NCBI GenBank assembly: GCA_003447515.1
Contig: DLZA01000155.1
Coordinates: 1-5,015 of the forward strand
Length of the DNA stretch: 5,015 nucleotides
Source of the DNA: Paracoccaceae bacterium
GTDB taxonomy: Bacteria; Pseudomonadota; Alphaproteobacteria; Rhodobacterales; Rhodobacteraceae
Direction of reading: 5' to 3'
The notes under the pieces: generated by a model
The model's input: the letters and a program-made list of their open reading frames with translations, nothing else
What the model was told of the DNA's origin: nothing
Database searches by the model: none
Position numbers and translations under genes: made by a program
Part shown: piece by piece, positions 1 to 5,015 of the stretch
Position numbering within the stretch: the first letter of the stretch is position 1
Layout: each line of letters begins with the position of its first letter

Positions 1-221
1 GAATAGTTTCCACAATTTCTGCCCGGGAGGCCTTTGGCGTTAACACATTTCTAATACGTCGTGTTCCAGCCCCTTACCAATGTGTTATGGCCACGTTCAT
101 GGCGATCAAAATTATATCTTCAGCTTTCTGTTCCAACTGCCCCTGTTGTAGCACTCTGCGCAACACCGACTACATCGCCAAAACTCAGGGCTAGCTAGGC
201 AAACGCATCCCAAAACGGGTT
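1..221 (-). pseudogene. decayed carboxymuconolactone decarboxylase (CMD)-family gene, 3' part beyond window
   Basis: Reading the minus strand from 221 down to 1 gives a broken protein resembling the CMD/AhpD-like family. One frame gives NPFWDAFA, a TAG stop (195-197), then LALSFGDVVGVAQ. After a frameshift near 140-170 another frame gives QGQLEQKAEDIILIAMNVAITHW, a TAA stop (74-76), then GAGTRRIRNVLTPKASRAEI and VETI up to the edge. This follows the order in CMD-family proteins: a P-x-F-W/F-x-A-Y/F helix, an L-x-x-K-x-x-E-L-I-x-I-A helix, T-H-x-Y-x-P-G-T-R, then H-I-R-N-A-L and A-T-x-E-E-I-x-E. The His of HIRN and the residues between TH and GTR are missing or changed. A further TGA (222-224) lies just upstream of the recognisable part. 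With at least two internal stops and a frameshift it cannot make a normal protein. The family assignment is by eye from remembered consensus; decay is seen directly. Confidence 0.5.
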
Positions 222-270
222 TCAATCTTCCTTCTCGAGATGTACTTTAAATACTAATCATCCCTAATTC

Positions 271-428
271 TTAAATGAACACCGCAATCATCACGTCCTC
301 AACAACGTCAATCTTGTATACTGAATACTCATCCACGCCATACAGCTCGGCCGCTTTGACAAAATCAGCCAAGAAACATTCGCACCAATATACCACTCAT
401 TGAAAAGTCCGCTGATAAGCTTTGTCAT
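271..428 (-). pseudogene. unrecognised small ORF fragment(s), probably a frameshifted remnant
   Basis: Two overlapping minus-strand frames look coding-like. The first opens with ATG at 428 (MTKLISGLFNEWYIGANV) just after a run of eight G on that strand. The second is open from GTG at 396 to TAA at 271-273 and holds DFVKAAELYGVDEYSVYKID followed by VVEDVMIAVFI. If the first frame shifts into the second around 375-395 they form one acidic protein of about 50 residues. I recognise no family. The GTG has no Shine-Dalgarno sequence. It lies between two other decayed genes, so a remnant is more likely than a functional small gene, but the second frame alone (41 codons) is intact and could be a real small protein. 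Confidence 0.25.
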
Positions 429-429
429 T

Positions 430-444
430 CCCCCCCCAAAAAAA
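430..444. repeat. C8A7 homopolymer tract
   Basis: Eight C (430-437) run directly into seven A (438-444). On the minus strand this reads T7G8, ending one base before the ATG at 428. Such runs are prone to slippage in replication and to sequencing error. There is no intact gene whose frame it would switch. Confidence 0.6.
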
Positions 445-481
445 TTTATTCAATACTTAAAATATGTTGATTAAGTGATCT

Positions 482-675
482 ACTACGGTGGGTGGCTCAC
501 AAATAGTCATCCCAAATCCGCCATTGCACCTGATCAAGGACATTCCTAAATTATGCGAAAGACCTATCTGGTTGTGAATGACCAAGCTTAGGTAGTCTGG
601 GATTGGCTTCAAAACCTGATCGAAGCGCGGCGCACATTGGCAGAAGTGAAAGCAAAAGCACATGAAAACTATTGA
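482..675 (+). pseudogene. C-terminal stub of a probable LysR-type regulator
   Basis: From 482 one frame reads TTVGGSQIVIPNPPLHLIKD then IPKLCERPIWL and stops at 575-577. The next frame continues VVNDQA, a TAG (589-591), then VVWDWLQNLIEARRTLAEVK and AKAHENY, with a TGA at 673-675. Joined by restoring one base near 571-573, the text RPIWLVVNDQA...VVWDWL resembles the end of the LysR substrate-binding domain, where R-P-x-W-L-V-V-H-x-D-L-R precedes V-R-A-V-x-D-F/W-L. Only about 65 residues remain; nothing of the DNA-binding half is found upstream, where a minus-strand CMD remnant begins within 260 bases. The old stop overlaps the argE start (662-675), suggesting the two were once translated in tandem. 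The family call is tentative; the frameshift and stop are seen directly. Confidence 0.4.
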
Positions 676-1822
676 AATTCTGGAAAAATTAATCTGCTTT
701 GACACAATTTCGGCCAATCCAAACCTTAATCTGATCAACTGGTGTGCGGCGCTGATCGAAGACGCGGGTGGTGACGTAACCTTGATCCCCGATCCAACGG
801 GCAAAAAAGCAAATCTCTATGCCACCATTGGCCCTCAAGACCGCGCAGGCGTAATGCTTTCGGGCCACACAGATGTGGTTCCCGTGGAAGGGCAAGCATG
901 GACCAAACCACCCTTTGAACTGACGCTAGAGGATGGCAAATACTTTGGTCGTGGTACCTGCGACATGAAAGGCTTCGTCGCATCTGCGCTCGCAGCTGGG
1001 CTCCATGCCGCAAAAAGGGACCTTCACACGCCCCTGCATTTAGCGTTTTCCTATGACGAAGAAATCGGCTGTATCGGCGTGCGATCGCTTGTGGACATGC
1101 TGCGCGACGCGCCGTTCACGCCTGCCTTTTGTATCGTTGGTGAACCGACCTCGATGCAGGTGGCCGTGGGGCATAAAGGCAAGATGGCTGCCAAAGCAAC
1201 AATGATTGGGCGTGCGGGTCATTCCGCGCTTGCACCCATGGCTGTAAACGCGATCTACATGGCGGTGGACTTCATCAACGTTCTGCGCAAAGTTCAGGAC
1301 CAACTGGCCATCGAGGGTGCGCAAGACACAGACTACAGCGTGCCTTACACCACGCTACACGTTGGCAAAATCAATGCAGGAGTCGCTCTGAACATCGTGC
1401 CAGACCGCTGCGAGGTTCTGTTTGAAATACGCTCCCTGAACGAAGACAATCCTAACGCCCTGATGGACAAACTCCGCAGCCACGCCGATGATATCACCAA
1501 GCGGTATCAATCCATTGCCCCCGAAGCCGCCATTGTAATCGAACCCACACCCAACACCTATCCCGGCCTCTCCACACCAGAAGAAGCCACCGTTGTGCAG
1601 TTCGTGAAGTCCCTACTCGGCGCCAATGACACGATGAAGGTGGCCTTTGGCACCGAAGGCGGATTGTTTTCGAGCCAATTGGGTATCCCAACGGTGGTGT
1701 GCGGACCGGGCTCTATGGACCAGGGCCACAAACCAGACGAGTTTGTCAGCATTGATCAACTGGCGAAATGCGATATGATGTTGGTCAATCTGCTATCCCG
1801 GTTGGAAGAAGGTATCACCTAG
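662..1822 (+). CDS. argE: acetylornithine deacetylase (ArgE-type), M20 metallopeptidase family
   Basis: Cytoplasmic zinc-dependent amidohydrolase of 386 aa, close to the usual length of ArgE (about 380-390). The family cleaves N-acetyl-L-ornithine to ornithine and acetate in arginine synthesis. Visible M20 landmarks: GHTDVVPV with zinc ligand His69 and Asp71; GRGTCDMKG with bridging Asp101; YDEEIGC with general base Glu133 and ligand Glu134; GEPT with Glu161; the dimerisation-domain GRAGHS with His187; TEGG at 331-334; and GHKPDEFV with ligand His356. All catalytic residues are present. The ATG at 662 is preceded by a stop (647-649), so it cannot extend far; its Shine-Dalgarno sequence is poor. 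It follows the LysR stub with a 14-nt overlap and converges on the oxygenase gene. Many alphaproteobacteria carry several ArgE paralogues, and some act on other N-acylated amino acids or catabolic intermediates. The M20/ArgE subfamily is near certain; acetylornithine as substrate is less so in this catabolic-looking setting. Confidence 0.9.
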   Translation: MKTIEILEKLICFDTISANPNLNLINWCAALIEDAGGDVTLIPDPTGKKANLYATIGPQDRAGVMLSGHTDVVPVEGQAWTKPPFELTLEDGKYFGRGTCDMKGFVASALAAGLHAAKRDLHTPLHLAFSYDEEIGCIGVRSLVDMLRDAPFTPAFCIVGEPTSMQVAVGHKGKMAAKATMIGRAGHSALAPMAVNAIYMAVDFINVLRKVQDQLAIEGAQDTDYSVPYTTLHVGKINAGVALNIVPDRCEVLFEIRSLNEDNPNALMDKLRSHADDITKRYQSIAPEAAIVIEPTPNTYPGLSTPEEATVVQFVKSLLGANDTMKVAFGTEGGLFSSQLGIPTVVCGPGSMDQGHKPDEFVSIDQLAKCDMMLVNLLSRLEEGIT

Positions 1823-2922
1823 GCCAGCTGTGACGAGCGTTCTGCCATCCACAACTGGAAATCCCGCACTGTGCCCTCATAATCTGCGCTTGCTAGTGGG
1901 CCACCCGTAGCATGACGCGAATGAAGTGCCTTTTGCATAGTCTCCAGCTTTTCGCGGTCCTCTCGGTTCACCTCGTTCCAAACTGCAATCCTATCCGCAA
2001 GCAAACCATCCTCTAATTCTTTGCCGTAAGTGGAAAAAGTCCAACGCACTTCGATATGTTCGACGTCCAACGGAAAAATCGATAATGAAACTAGGCTCGT
2101 AGCTGCAATGCTTACAACTTGGGCTGGATAAACTGCAAATAACGTGGATCGCTTCTTCTCTTTTTCGGATAGGCCTGCCGCACCCGTCCCGCGCCCTGCT
2201 GCGCTATCTGGATAATTGGCGAAATAGGATGTAAAACCAGCCCCCGAGGGTCCTTTGCGCGACAACCCGGTTGGCGTGTAATGGTGTAGCGTCTCGGGGT
2301 GAACTACAGAAAGGTGATAACCTTCCATGAAATTCTCAACTAATGCTTTCCAGTTGCAATTCCACATTTCGGTGGCGGTGTGAATATGGCGGAAATTTTC
2401 TGGTTGATATGGTGCAATTAATGCATCCAGATCTGCCACATCAAACGGGTCAGGCACATCTGACAATGAGGTATAGATAAAACCGTTATGCACACGACTA
2501 TGGAAAGCTGGCAACGCGCAAGCTTTCAAATCAAAGCCCGTGTTTTTCATGCGCGGGGCAGACAACAATTTTCCATCCGAACCGTAGGCCCAAGCATGGT
2601 ACGGGCAAACATGACGGCGGGCATTCCCTGCCCCTTGGGCCACAGGCATTCCACGGTGACGACAGGCGTTTGACAGAACTCTAACAGAATTATCAGCGCG
2701 GGTAATTAACAGCGGTTCATTCAGCAATTGTTGAGTGAAGAAATCCCCTTCATTCGGAATTTCATCCGCGCGTCCAAGACAATACCAACCGGTATGAAGA
2801 ACTGTATTACACTCCCAAGCGAATAATTGCGGATCAGTGTAAAACGAACCCGGCATGCTAGTTGGCCCATCTTCTGGGCTTGCTGCAACGTTAACTAGTT
2901 TTTTGCGCAAGTGCTGTGTCAT
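1819..2922 (-). CDS. Rieske-type non-haem iron oxygenase, alpha (catalytic) subunit
   Basis: Predicted 367-aa catalytic subunit of a ring-hydroxylating/N-demethylating Rieske oxygenase, a soluble enzyme that needs an external reductase. The N-terminal domain holds the [2Fe-2S] motif C-x-H-x16-C-x2-H: Cys87, His89, Cys106, His109 (ACRHRG and CPYHAW). The catalytic domain holds WNCNWKALVENFMEGYHLSVVH with iron ligands His203 and His208, and Asp322 in NREDREKLETMQ as the likely third ligand. The residue linking the two centres is Glu200 where naphthalene dioxygenase-type enzymes have Asp; Glu is typical of carnitine monooxygenase CntA and relatives acting on quaternary amines. ATG at 2922 is chosen because it follows a strong Shine-Dalgarno sequence and starts just before the usual PGSFYTDPQLF segment. 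An open TTG extension to 3030 exists but lacks a ribosome binding site. It is somewhat shorter than the usual 400-430 aa. The gene diverges from the MFS gene; no reductase gene is in the window. Substrate is not predictable; quaternary or N-methylated amine is an inference. Confidence 0.92.
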   Translation of the reverse strand: MTQHLRKKLVNVAASPEDGPTSMPGSFYTDPQLFAWECNTVLHTGWYCLGRADEIPNEGDFFTQQLLNEPLLITRADNSVRVLSNACRHRGMPVAQGAGNARRHVCPYHAWAYGSDGKLLSAPRMKNTGFDLKACALPAFHSRVHNGFIYTSLSDVPDPFDVADLDALIAPYQPENFRHIHTATEMWNCNWKALVENFMEGYHLSVVHPETLHHYTPTGLSRKGPSGAGFTSYFANYPDSAAGRGTGAAGLSEKEKKRSTLFAVYPAQVVSIAATSLVSLSIFPLDVEHIEVRWTFSTYGKELEDGLLADRIAVWNEVNREDREKLETMQKALHSRHATGGPLASADYEGTVRDFQLWMAERSSQLA

Positions 2923-2929
2923 AGGTTGG

Positions 2930-2936
2930 CTCCTTT
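2930..2936 (-). promoter_or_regulatory. strong Shine-Dalgarno sequence of the Rieske oxygenase gene
   Basis: The minus strand reads AAAGGAG seven bases before the ATG at 2922, a near-ideal sequence and spacing. It decides the start codon in favour of 2922 over upstream in-frame TTG codons. Confidence 0.8.
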
Positions 2937-2951
2937 CCCTTATGAAGGGAA
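2935..2951. promoter_or_regulatory. perfect inverted repeat abutting the oxygenase ribosome binding site
   Basis: TTCCCTT-ATG-AAGGGAA, two perfect 7-base arms around a 3-base centre, lies 13-29 bases upstream of the oxygenase start codon. Its start-proximal arm shares two bases with the Shine-Dalgarno sequence. As RNA it can fold into a tight hairpin next to the ribosome binding site; as DNA it could be an operator. The symmetry is seen directly; the role is inferred. Confidence 0.4.
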
Positions 2952-3057
2952 TGTCACAGACAGCGATTTTATCTGGCTTATTTGCGACTAGAAAACGCCG
3001 CAATTGATCAAGCAGTTTGTTCTTACTCAATCAGTCCCTATAGCCATCAGAATACAA

Positions 3058-3082
3058 TTTTTGCACATCACACTCGCAAAAA
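3058..3082. promoter_or_regulatory. perfect dyad TTTTTGC-N11-GCAAAAA, possible operator
   Basis: Two perfect 7-base arms separated by 11 bases, 136 bases upstream of the oxygenase start. Arm centres are about 18 bases apart, a geometry fitting a dimeric regulator. It does not match the canonical LysR T-N11-A pattern exactly. A dyad of this size can occur by chance in a region this long and AT-rich, so this is only a candidate. Confidence 0.25.
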
Positions 3083-3117
3083 ATCCGAAGCCTGACATGC
3101 TGATTACAGCCAGGCTT
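3078..3117 (-). terminator. terminator-like hairpin with T6 in the oxygenase leader region
   Basis: On the minus strand AAGCCTG pairs with CAGGCTT (3111-3117 with 3088-3094), with an inner GCTG/CAGC stem around a 4-base loop and a 4-base bulge. Four bases after the stem comes TTTTTT (3083-3078). It resembles an intrinsic terminator or attenuator for RNA heading toward the oxygenase gene, about 155-195 bases before its start. No gene is seen upstream on that strand that it would end, so an attenuator, a small leader RNA, or chance are all open. Confidence 0.3.
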
Positions 3118-3451
3118 AAAATTTTCTAGCTTCAATTCAATATACGGCGATGGTGCATAAAAAGGTTTTGACGGTGCAACACATGCTTAGTCAGTATAAC
3201 TTAAACGCTTCTTTTTTGCTCGGGTAGATGACCTGCTGAGACAAAATTAAGGACAATTCAATATAAAGTTGGGGCGAGGAACAAACGCCAATTCGCTCAA
3301 CTAGTTTCTAGATCAAATAAGACCGTCTACGCAGTGTTTACACCCATTCTAAAAAGTGCTGGAAATTCAGATCGGATCAGTTCTGCGATGCACATCGTAC
3401 AGCACACATTGAGAAATTTTAAATTATCTAAACTACCAAAATCTTTGGTGA

Positions 3452-3457
3452 TATAAT
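3452..3457 (+). promoter_or_regulatory. possible -10 element for the MFS gene
   Basis: A perfect TATAAT stands 95 bases before the MFS start codon in an AT-rich segment. No good -35 box lies at 16-18 bases; a weak alternative pairs TTGGTG (3445-3450) with TATATA (3469-3474) at an 18-base spacing. The exact promoter is uncertain. Confidence 0.25.
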
Positions 3458-3552
3458 GCAAATGAAACTATATATTTTCATCTCAAATCATGGGATTTTT
3501 TTTATTTAAATGAAAAACTGAAACTTGCACGGTAAAGCTTTGAACATATTTC

Positions 3553-4719
3553 ATGCAAAATAGATGGCTAATTTTATTCCTATTGTTTGCAACCCGTCTT
3601 GGAATGGGTTTTCAATTTCAGAGTGTAGGTTCAGTAAGTGCCGACTTAGGACATGAATTGGGCTTCTCAAATACTGAAATAGGTGCACTAATCGGTATGT
3701 TCATGTTACCTGGCGTAATTCTTGCGTTCCCTAGTGGTTGGCTTGGACGCTGGGCAAGTGACAGATTTATTGTCACGATAGGCCTTTTGTCTCTTTCTAT
3801 TGGGGGCGTCAGCTTACTAATCTCAAAAGATTTTTTACCAATGGGCGTTGGTAGGTTTATTTGTGGCGTCGGTTTTGTGTTAACGACAGTTTATTATACG
3901 AAAATGACAGTGGATTGGTTTCAGGATCGGGAACTAGCAACTGCTTTAAGTCTACTCATAATAAGCTGGCCTGGAGGTATCGCACTGAGCCAAATTATTC
4001 ACCCTCATGTTGCTTTAAATTTTGGTTGGCAATGGGCAATTGGGACCGCAAGTATTTTTTGCTTCGCTGCGGCAATAGCAATTTCTAGTTTATATCAGCC
4101 ACCACCAAAAATTTTGCTTGAGAAAGATGACCAACCTCAAGGTCAACGTTTTACAAGCTACGAATGGTTCAAAACCAGTATGGCAGCATTTTCTTGGTCC
4201 TTTTATAATGCAGGCTATCTCGTATTCCTGAGTTTTTCGGTAAATGCATTAATAGAATCCGGAACTGCAAATTATCAAGCGGCTGTAATGGTAAGTATAG
4301 CGAGCTTTTTAGTTATGATCTCTATTCCACTCGGAGGTGTCGTTTCTGATAAGCTTAATATACCCAGATTTGCCGTCATACTTAGTAGCTCGGTTGCTAC
4401 ACTGTGCCTTTTGATCCTTCCATTTGAACACTTCGCATTAATTGCGTGTATCTTATTTGGAACAATTGGCATGAGTTCAGGCGGTATCATTATCGCTTTG
4501 ACAGGTAAGGCTTTCGCCCCTGAAAAAAGAGCCTACGGCATGGGCATATACCAAACCTTTTATTTTGTTTTCACTGCCACTGCACCTCTAGTTGGTGGTT
4601 GGCTCTATGATCTAGCTAACAGTGCAAATGCCGCAATGATGTTTGGTGCGTTTCTTTTCACTTTGTCCGGGGTTTTCTATTTTATATTCTTTAAAATTAG
4701 CCCAATGGACAGAGCCTAA
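3553..4719 (+). CDS. major facilitator superfamily (MFS) transporter
   Basis: A 388-aa polytopic inner-membrane protein with the size and hydrophobic pattern of a 12-helix MFS permease, which moves small solutes by ion-coupled symport or antiport. Seen in the protein: a first helix at about 5-25; a motif A-like loop 2-3 GWLGRWASDRF (62-72); a motif B-like MGVGRFICGVG with Arg101 in helix 4; a WFQDRELATAL segment (122-132), resembling the stretch in nitrate- and cyanate-type permeases; a hydrophilic central loop around 181-205; and a second-half motif A counterpart GGVVSDKLNIPR (261-272). The ATG at 3553 is preceded by a stop at 3541-3543, and no Shine-Dalgarno sequence is evident. Base composition and codon use (many TTA, ATA, AAT) are clearly more AT-rich than in argE or the oxygenase gene, suggesting separate acquisition. 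Substrate is unknown; its place opposite a Rieske oxygenase and beside a LysR-type regulator suggests uptake of a catabolic substrate, by inference. Confidence 0.9.
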   Translation: MQNRWLILFLLFATRLGMGFQFQSVGSVSADLGHELGFSNTEIGALIGMFMLPGVILAFPSGWLGRWASDRFIVTIGLLSLSIGGVSLLISKDFLPMGVGRFICGVGFVLTTVYYTKMTVDWFQDRELATALSLLIISWPGGIALSQIIHPHVALNFGWQWAIGTASIFCFAAAIAISSLYQPPPKILLEKDDQPQGQRFTSYEWFKTSMAAFSWSFYNAGYLVFLSFSVNALIESGTANYQAAVMVSIASFLVMISIPLGGVVSDKLNIPRFAVILSSSVATLCLLILPFEHFALIACILFGTIGMSSGGIIIALTGKAFAPEKRAYGMGIYQTFYFVFTATAPLVGGWLYDLANSANAAMMFGAFLFTLSGVFYFIFFKISPMDRA

Positions 4720-4813
4720 ATCTACTCAGACGCGGAAAGTCACAAGCTTATAGTGTCAAAGCTGTGGGGCCTTCACCTATACGAATTGTTAGTTAAAACT
4801 TCATTTAAGTAGA

Positions 4814-5015
4814 TTAATCCGAAAATAAGGTTTCACAAACCCTCATAAAAGGCGCAGCCGCATTTGGTAGGGCGCTACCTTTTTTTGTGGCAATAATTGT
4901 ATGGGGCGCGTGGGTGTCAGCCGGTAAAGGCCGGGTAACAAGCGCGTTACCGTCGTAGCTAAGATTCGAAGCAGGCTTGGATACAAGGATTGAATATCCC
5001 AAACCATGTCCAACT
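4814..5015 (-). CDS. LysR-type transcriptional regulator, C-terminal end (partial at window edge)
   Basis: Open from the right edge down to TAA at 4814-4816, giving about 66 residues: VGHGLGYSILVSKPASNLSY, then DGNALVTRPL and a tail ending AAPFMRVCETLFSD. This matches the end of many LysR substrate-binding domains, where V-x-x-G-x-G-Y-S-x-L followed by a Pro is near the effector pocket, S-Y-D-G is common, and an A-A-x-x-F helix closes the domain. The start and helix-turn-helix lie outside the window. The frame continues through the edge, so the TTG at 5002 need not be the start. It converges on the MFS gene across a 94-base gap with no sign of frame breaks in the visible part. It is the best local candidate for controlling the transporter and oxygenase genes, though that is inference. 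Confidence 0.65.
   Translation of the reverse strand, partial: VGHGLGYSILVSKPASNLSYDGNALVTRPLPADTHAPHTIIATKKGSALPNAAAPFMRVCETLFSD
4866..4886 (+). terminator. intrinsic terminator-like hairpin for the MFS transcript, inside the LysR-type gene
   Basis: GGTAG-GGCG-CTACC (4866-4879) is followed directly by seven T (4880-4886), the classic hairpin plus U-tract layout on the plus strand. It lies 147 bases after the MFS stop and within the coding sequence of the convergent regulator, where it encodes KKGSALP. The stem is only five base pairs, so strength is uncertain. Confidence 0.45.

Larger units (their letters stand above)
2923..3552. other. divergent intergenic region between oxygenase and MFS genes
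   Basis: About 630 bases without a convincing gene on either strand, AT-rich especially towards the MFS start. It should hold the promoters of both divergent genes. Besides the dyads listed separately I see no clear sigma-70 promoter pair for the minus strand, no tRNA and no gene remnant that I can recognise. The minus-strand frame open from 2923 to 3030 is an in-frame extension of the oxygenase with TTG as its only start and no Shine-Dalgarno sequence, so I regard it as leader. Confidence 0.6.

Noticed and set aside
735..1691. Several long open frames on the minus strand opposite argE
   Set aside because: They are antisense to a gene with all catalytic M20 motifs, and their translations have the Arg/His/Cys-rich look of shadow frames with no recognisable domain.
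1891..1912. Hairpin TGCTA-GT-GGG-CCA-CCC-G-TAGCA downstream of argE as its terminator
   Set aside because: The stem is interrupted and no T-tract follows; it encodes TGGPLAS of the oxygenase, which explains the sequence.
2923..3030. A 36-residue N-terminal extension of the oxygenase starting at TTG
   Set aside because: No ribosome binding site is present for the TTG, the added residues match nothing in the family, and the ATG at 2922 has an excellent Shine-Dalgarno sequence and fits the usual N-terminus.
3168..3200. TTGACG and TATAAC as a plus-strand promoter
   Set aside because: The spacer is 21 bases, too long for a normal sigma-70 promoter, and it lies over 350 bases from the MFS start.
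3133..3265. A 12-base direct repeat (CAATTCAATATA at 3133-3144 and 3254-3265)
   Set aside because: In AT-rich sequence one such pair is expected by chance in a window of this size; there is no third copy and no spacing pattern.
3462..3481. Inverted repeat ATGAAA-N8-TTTCAT upstream of the MFS gene
   Set aside because: Six-base AT-rich arms are likely by chance here; no repeat of the motif near the other promoter.
4741..4766. Bulged CACA-a-GCTT / AAGC-TGTG hairpin just after the MFS gene as a terminator
   Set aside because: It is followed by GGGCC rather than a T-tract, and a better candidate lies at 4866-4886.
1..5015. CRISPR array, insertion sequence, tRNA or phage elements
   Set aside because: No regularly spaced repeats, transposase motifs, terminal inverted repeats, cloverleaf structure or phage genes are visible.

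Overview
The window looks like an accessory stretch from a proteobacterium, most likely a marine alphaproteobacterium of the Rhodobacteraceae/Roseobacter kind. That placement is an inference from the look of the ArgE-type and Rieske proteins and from moderate GC in those genes; no rRNA or other marker is present. It holds three complete genes (an ArgE-type M20 deacetylase, a Rieske-type oxygenase alpha subunit, an MFS transporter), one gene cut by the right edge (a LysR-type regulator), and a left flank of about 660 bases that appears to be a gene graveyard.

Left flank (1-661): no intact gene. On the minus strand, 1-221 reads as a decayed carboxymuconolactone decarboxylase-family gene with in-frame stops and a frameshift. 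At 271-428 there are two short minus-strand reading frames with protein-like content that join only across a frameshift; I do not recognise them. At 430-444 there is a C8A7 homopolymer tract. At 482-675 on the plus strand is a probable C-terminal stub of a LysR-type regulator, broken by a one-base shift and a stop, whose old stop codon overlaps the start of argE by 14 nt.

Middle (662-3117): argE (+) and the Rieske oxygenase gene (-) converge and overlap by four bases; the palindrome CTAG supplies the TAG stop of both. The oxygenase has all Rieske and mononuclear iron ligands, with Glu rather than Asp at the bridging position, as in the carnitine/quaternary-amine branch. Its start is fixed at 2922 by a strong Shine-Dalgarno sequence, which abuts a perfect 7-bp inverted repeat. 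A roughly 630-base divergent intergenic region follows, with further dyads at 3058-3117 that could form an operator or a leader hairpin.

Right part (3553-5015): an AT-richer MFS permease gene (+), then the 3' end of a LysR-type regulator gene on the minus strand. A GC hairpin followed by T7, placed to terminate the MFS transcript, lies inside the regulator's coding sequence. A plausible overall reading is an uptake-plus-oxidation unit (permease, Rieske oxygenase) under a LysR-type regulator, with an amide-cleaving hydrolase next door. The substrate cannot be read from the sequence, and no oxygenase reductase gene is in the window. I found no convincing new defence, CRISPR or mobile system here.
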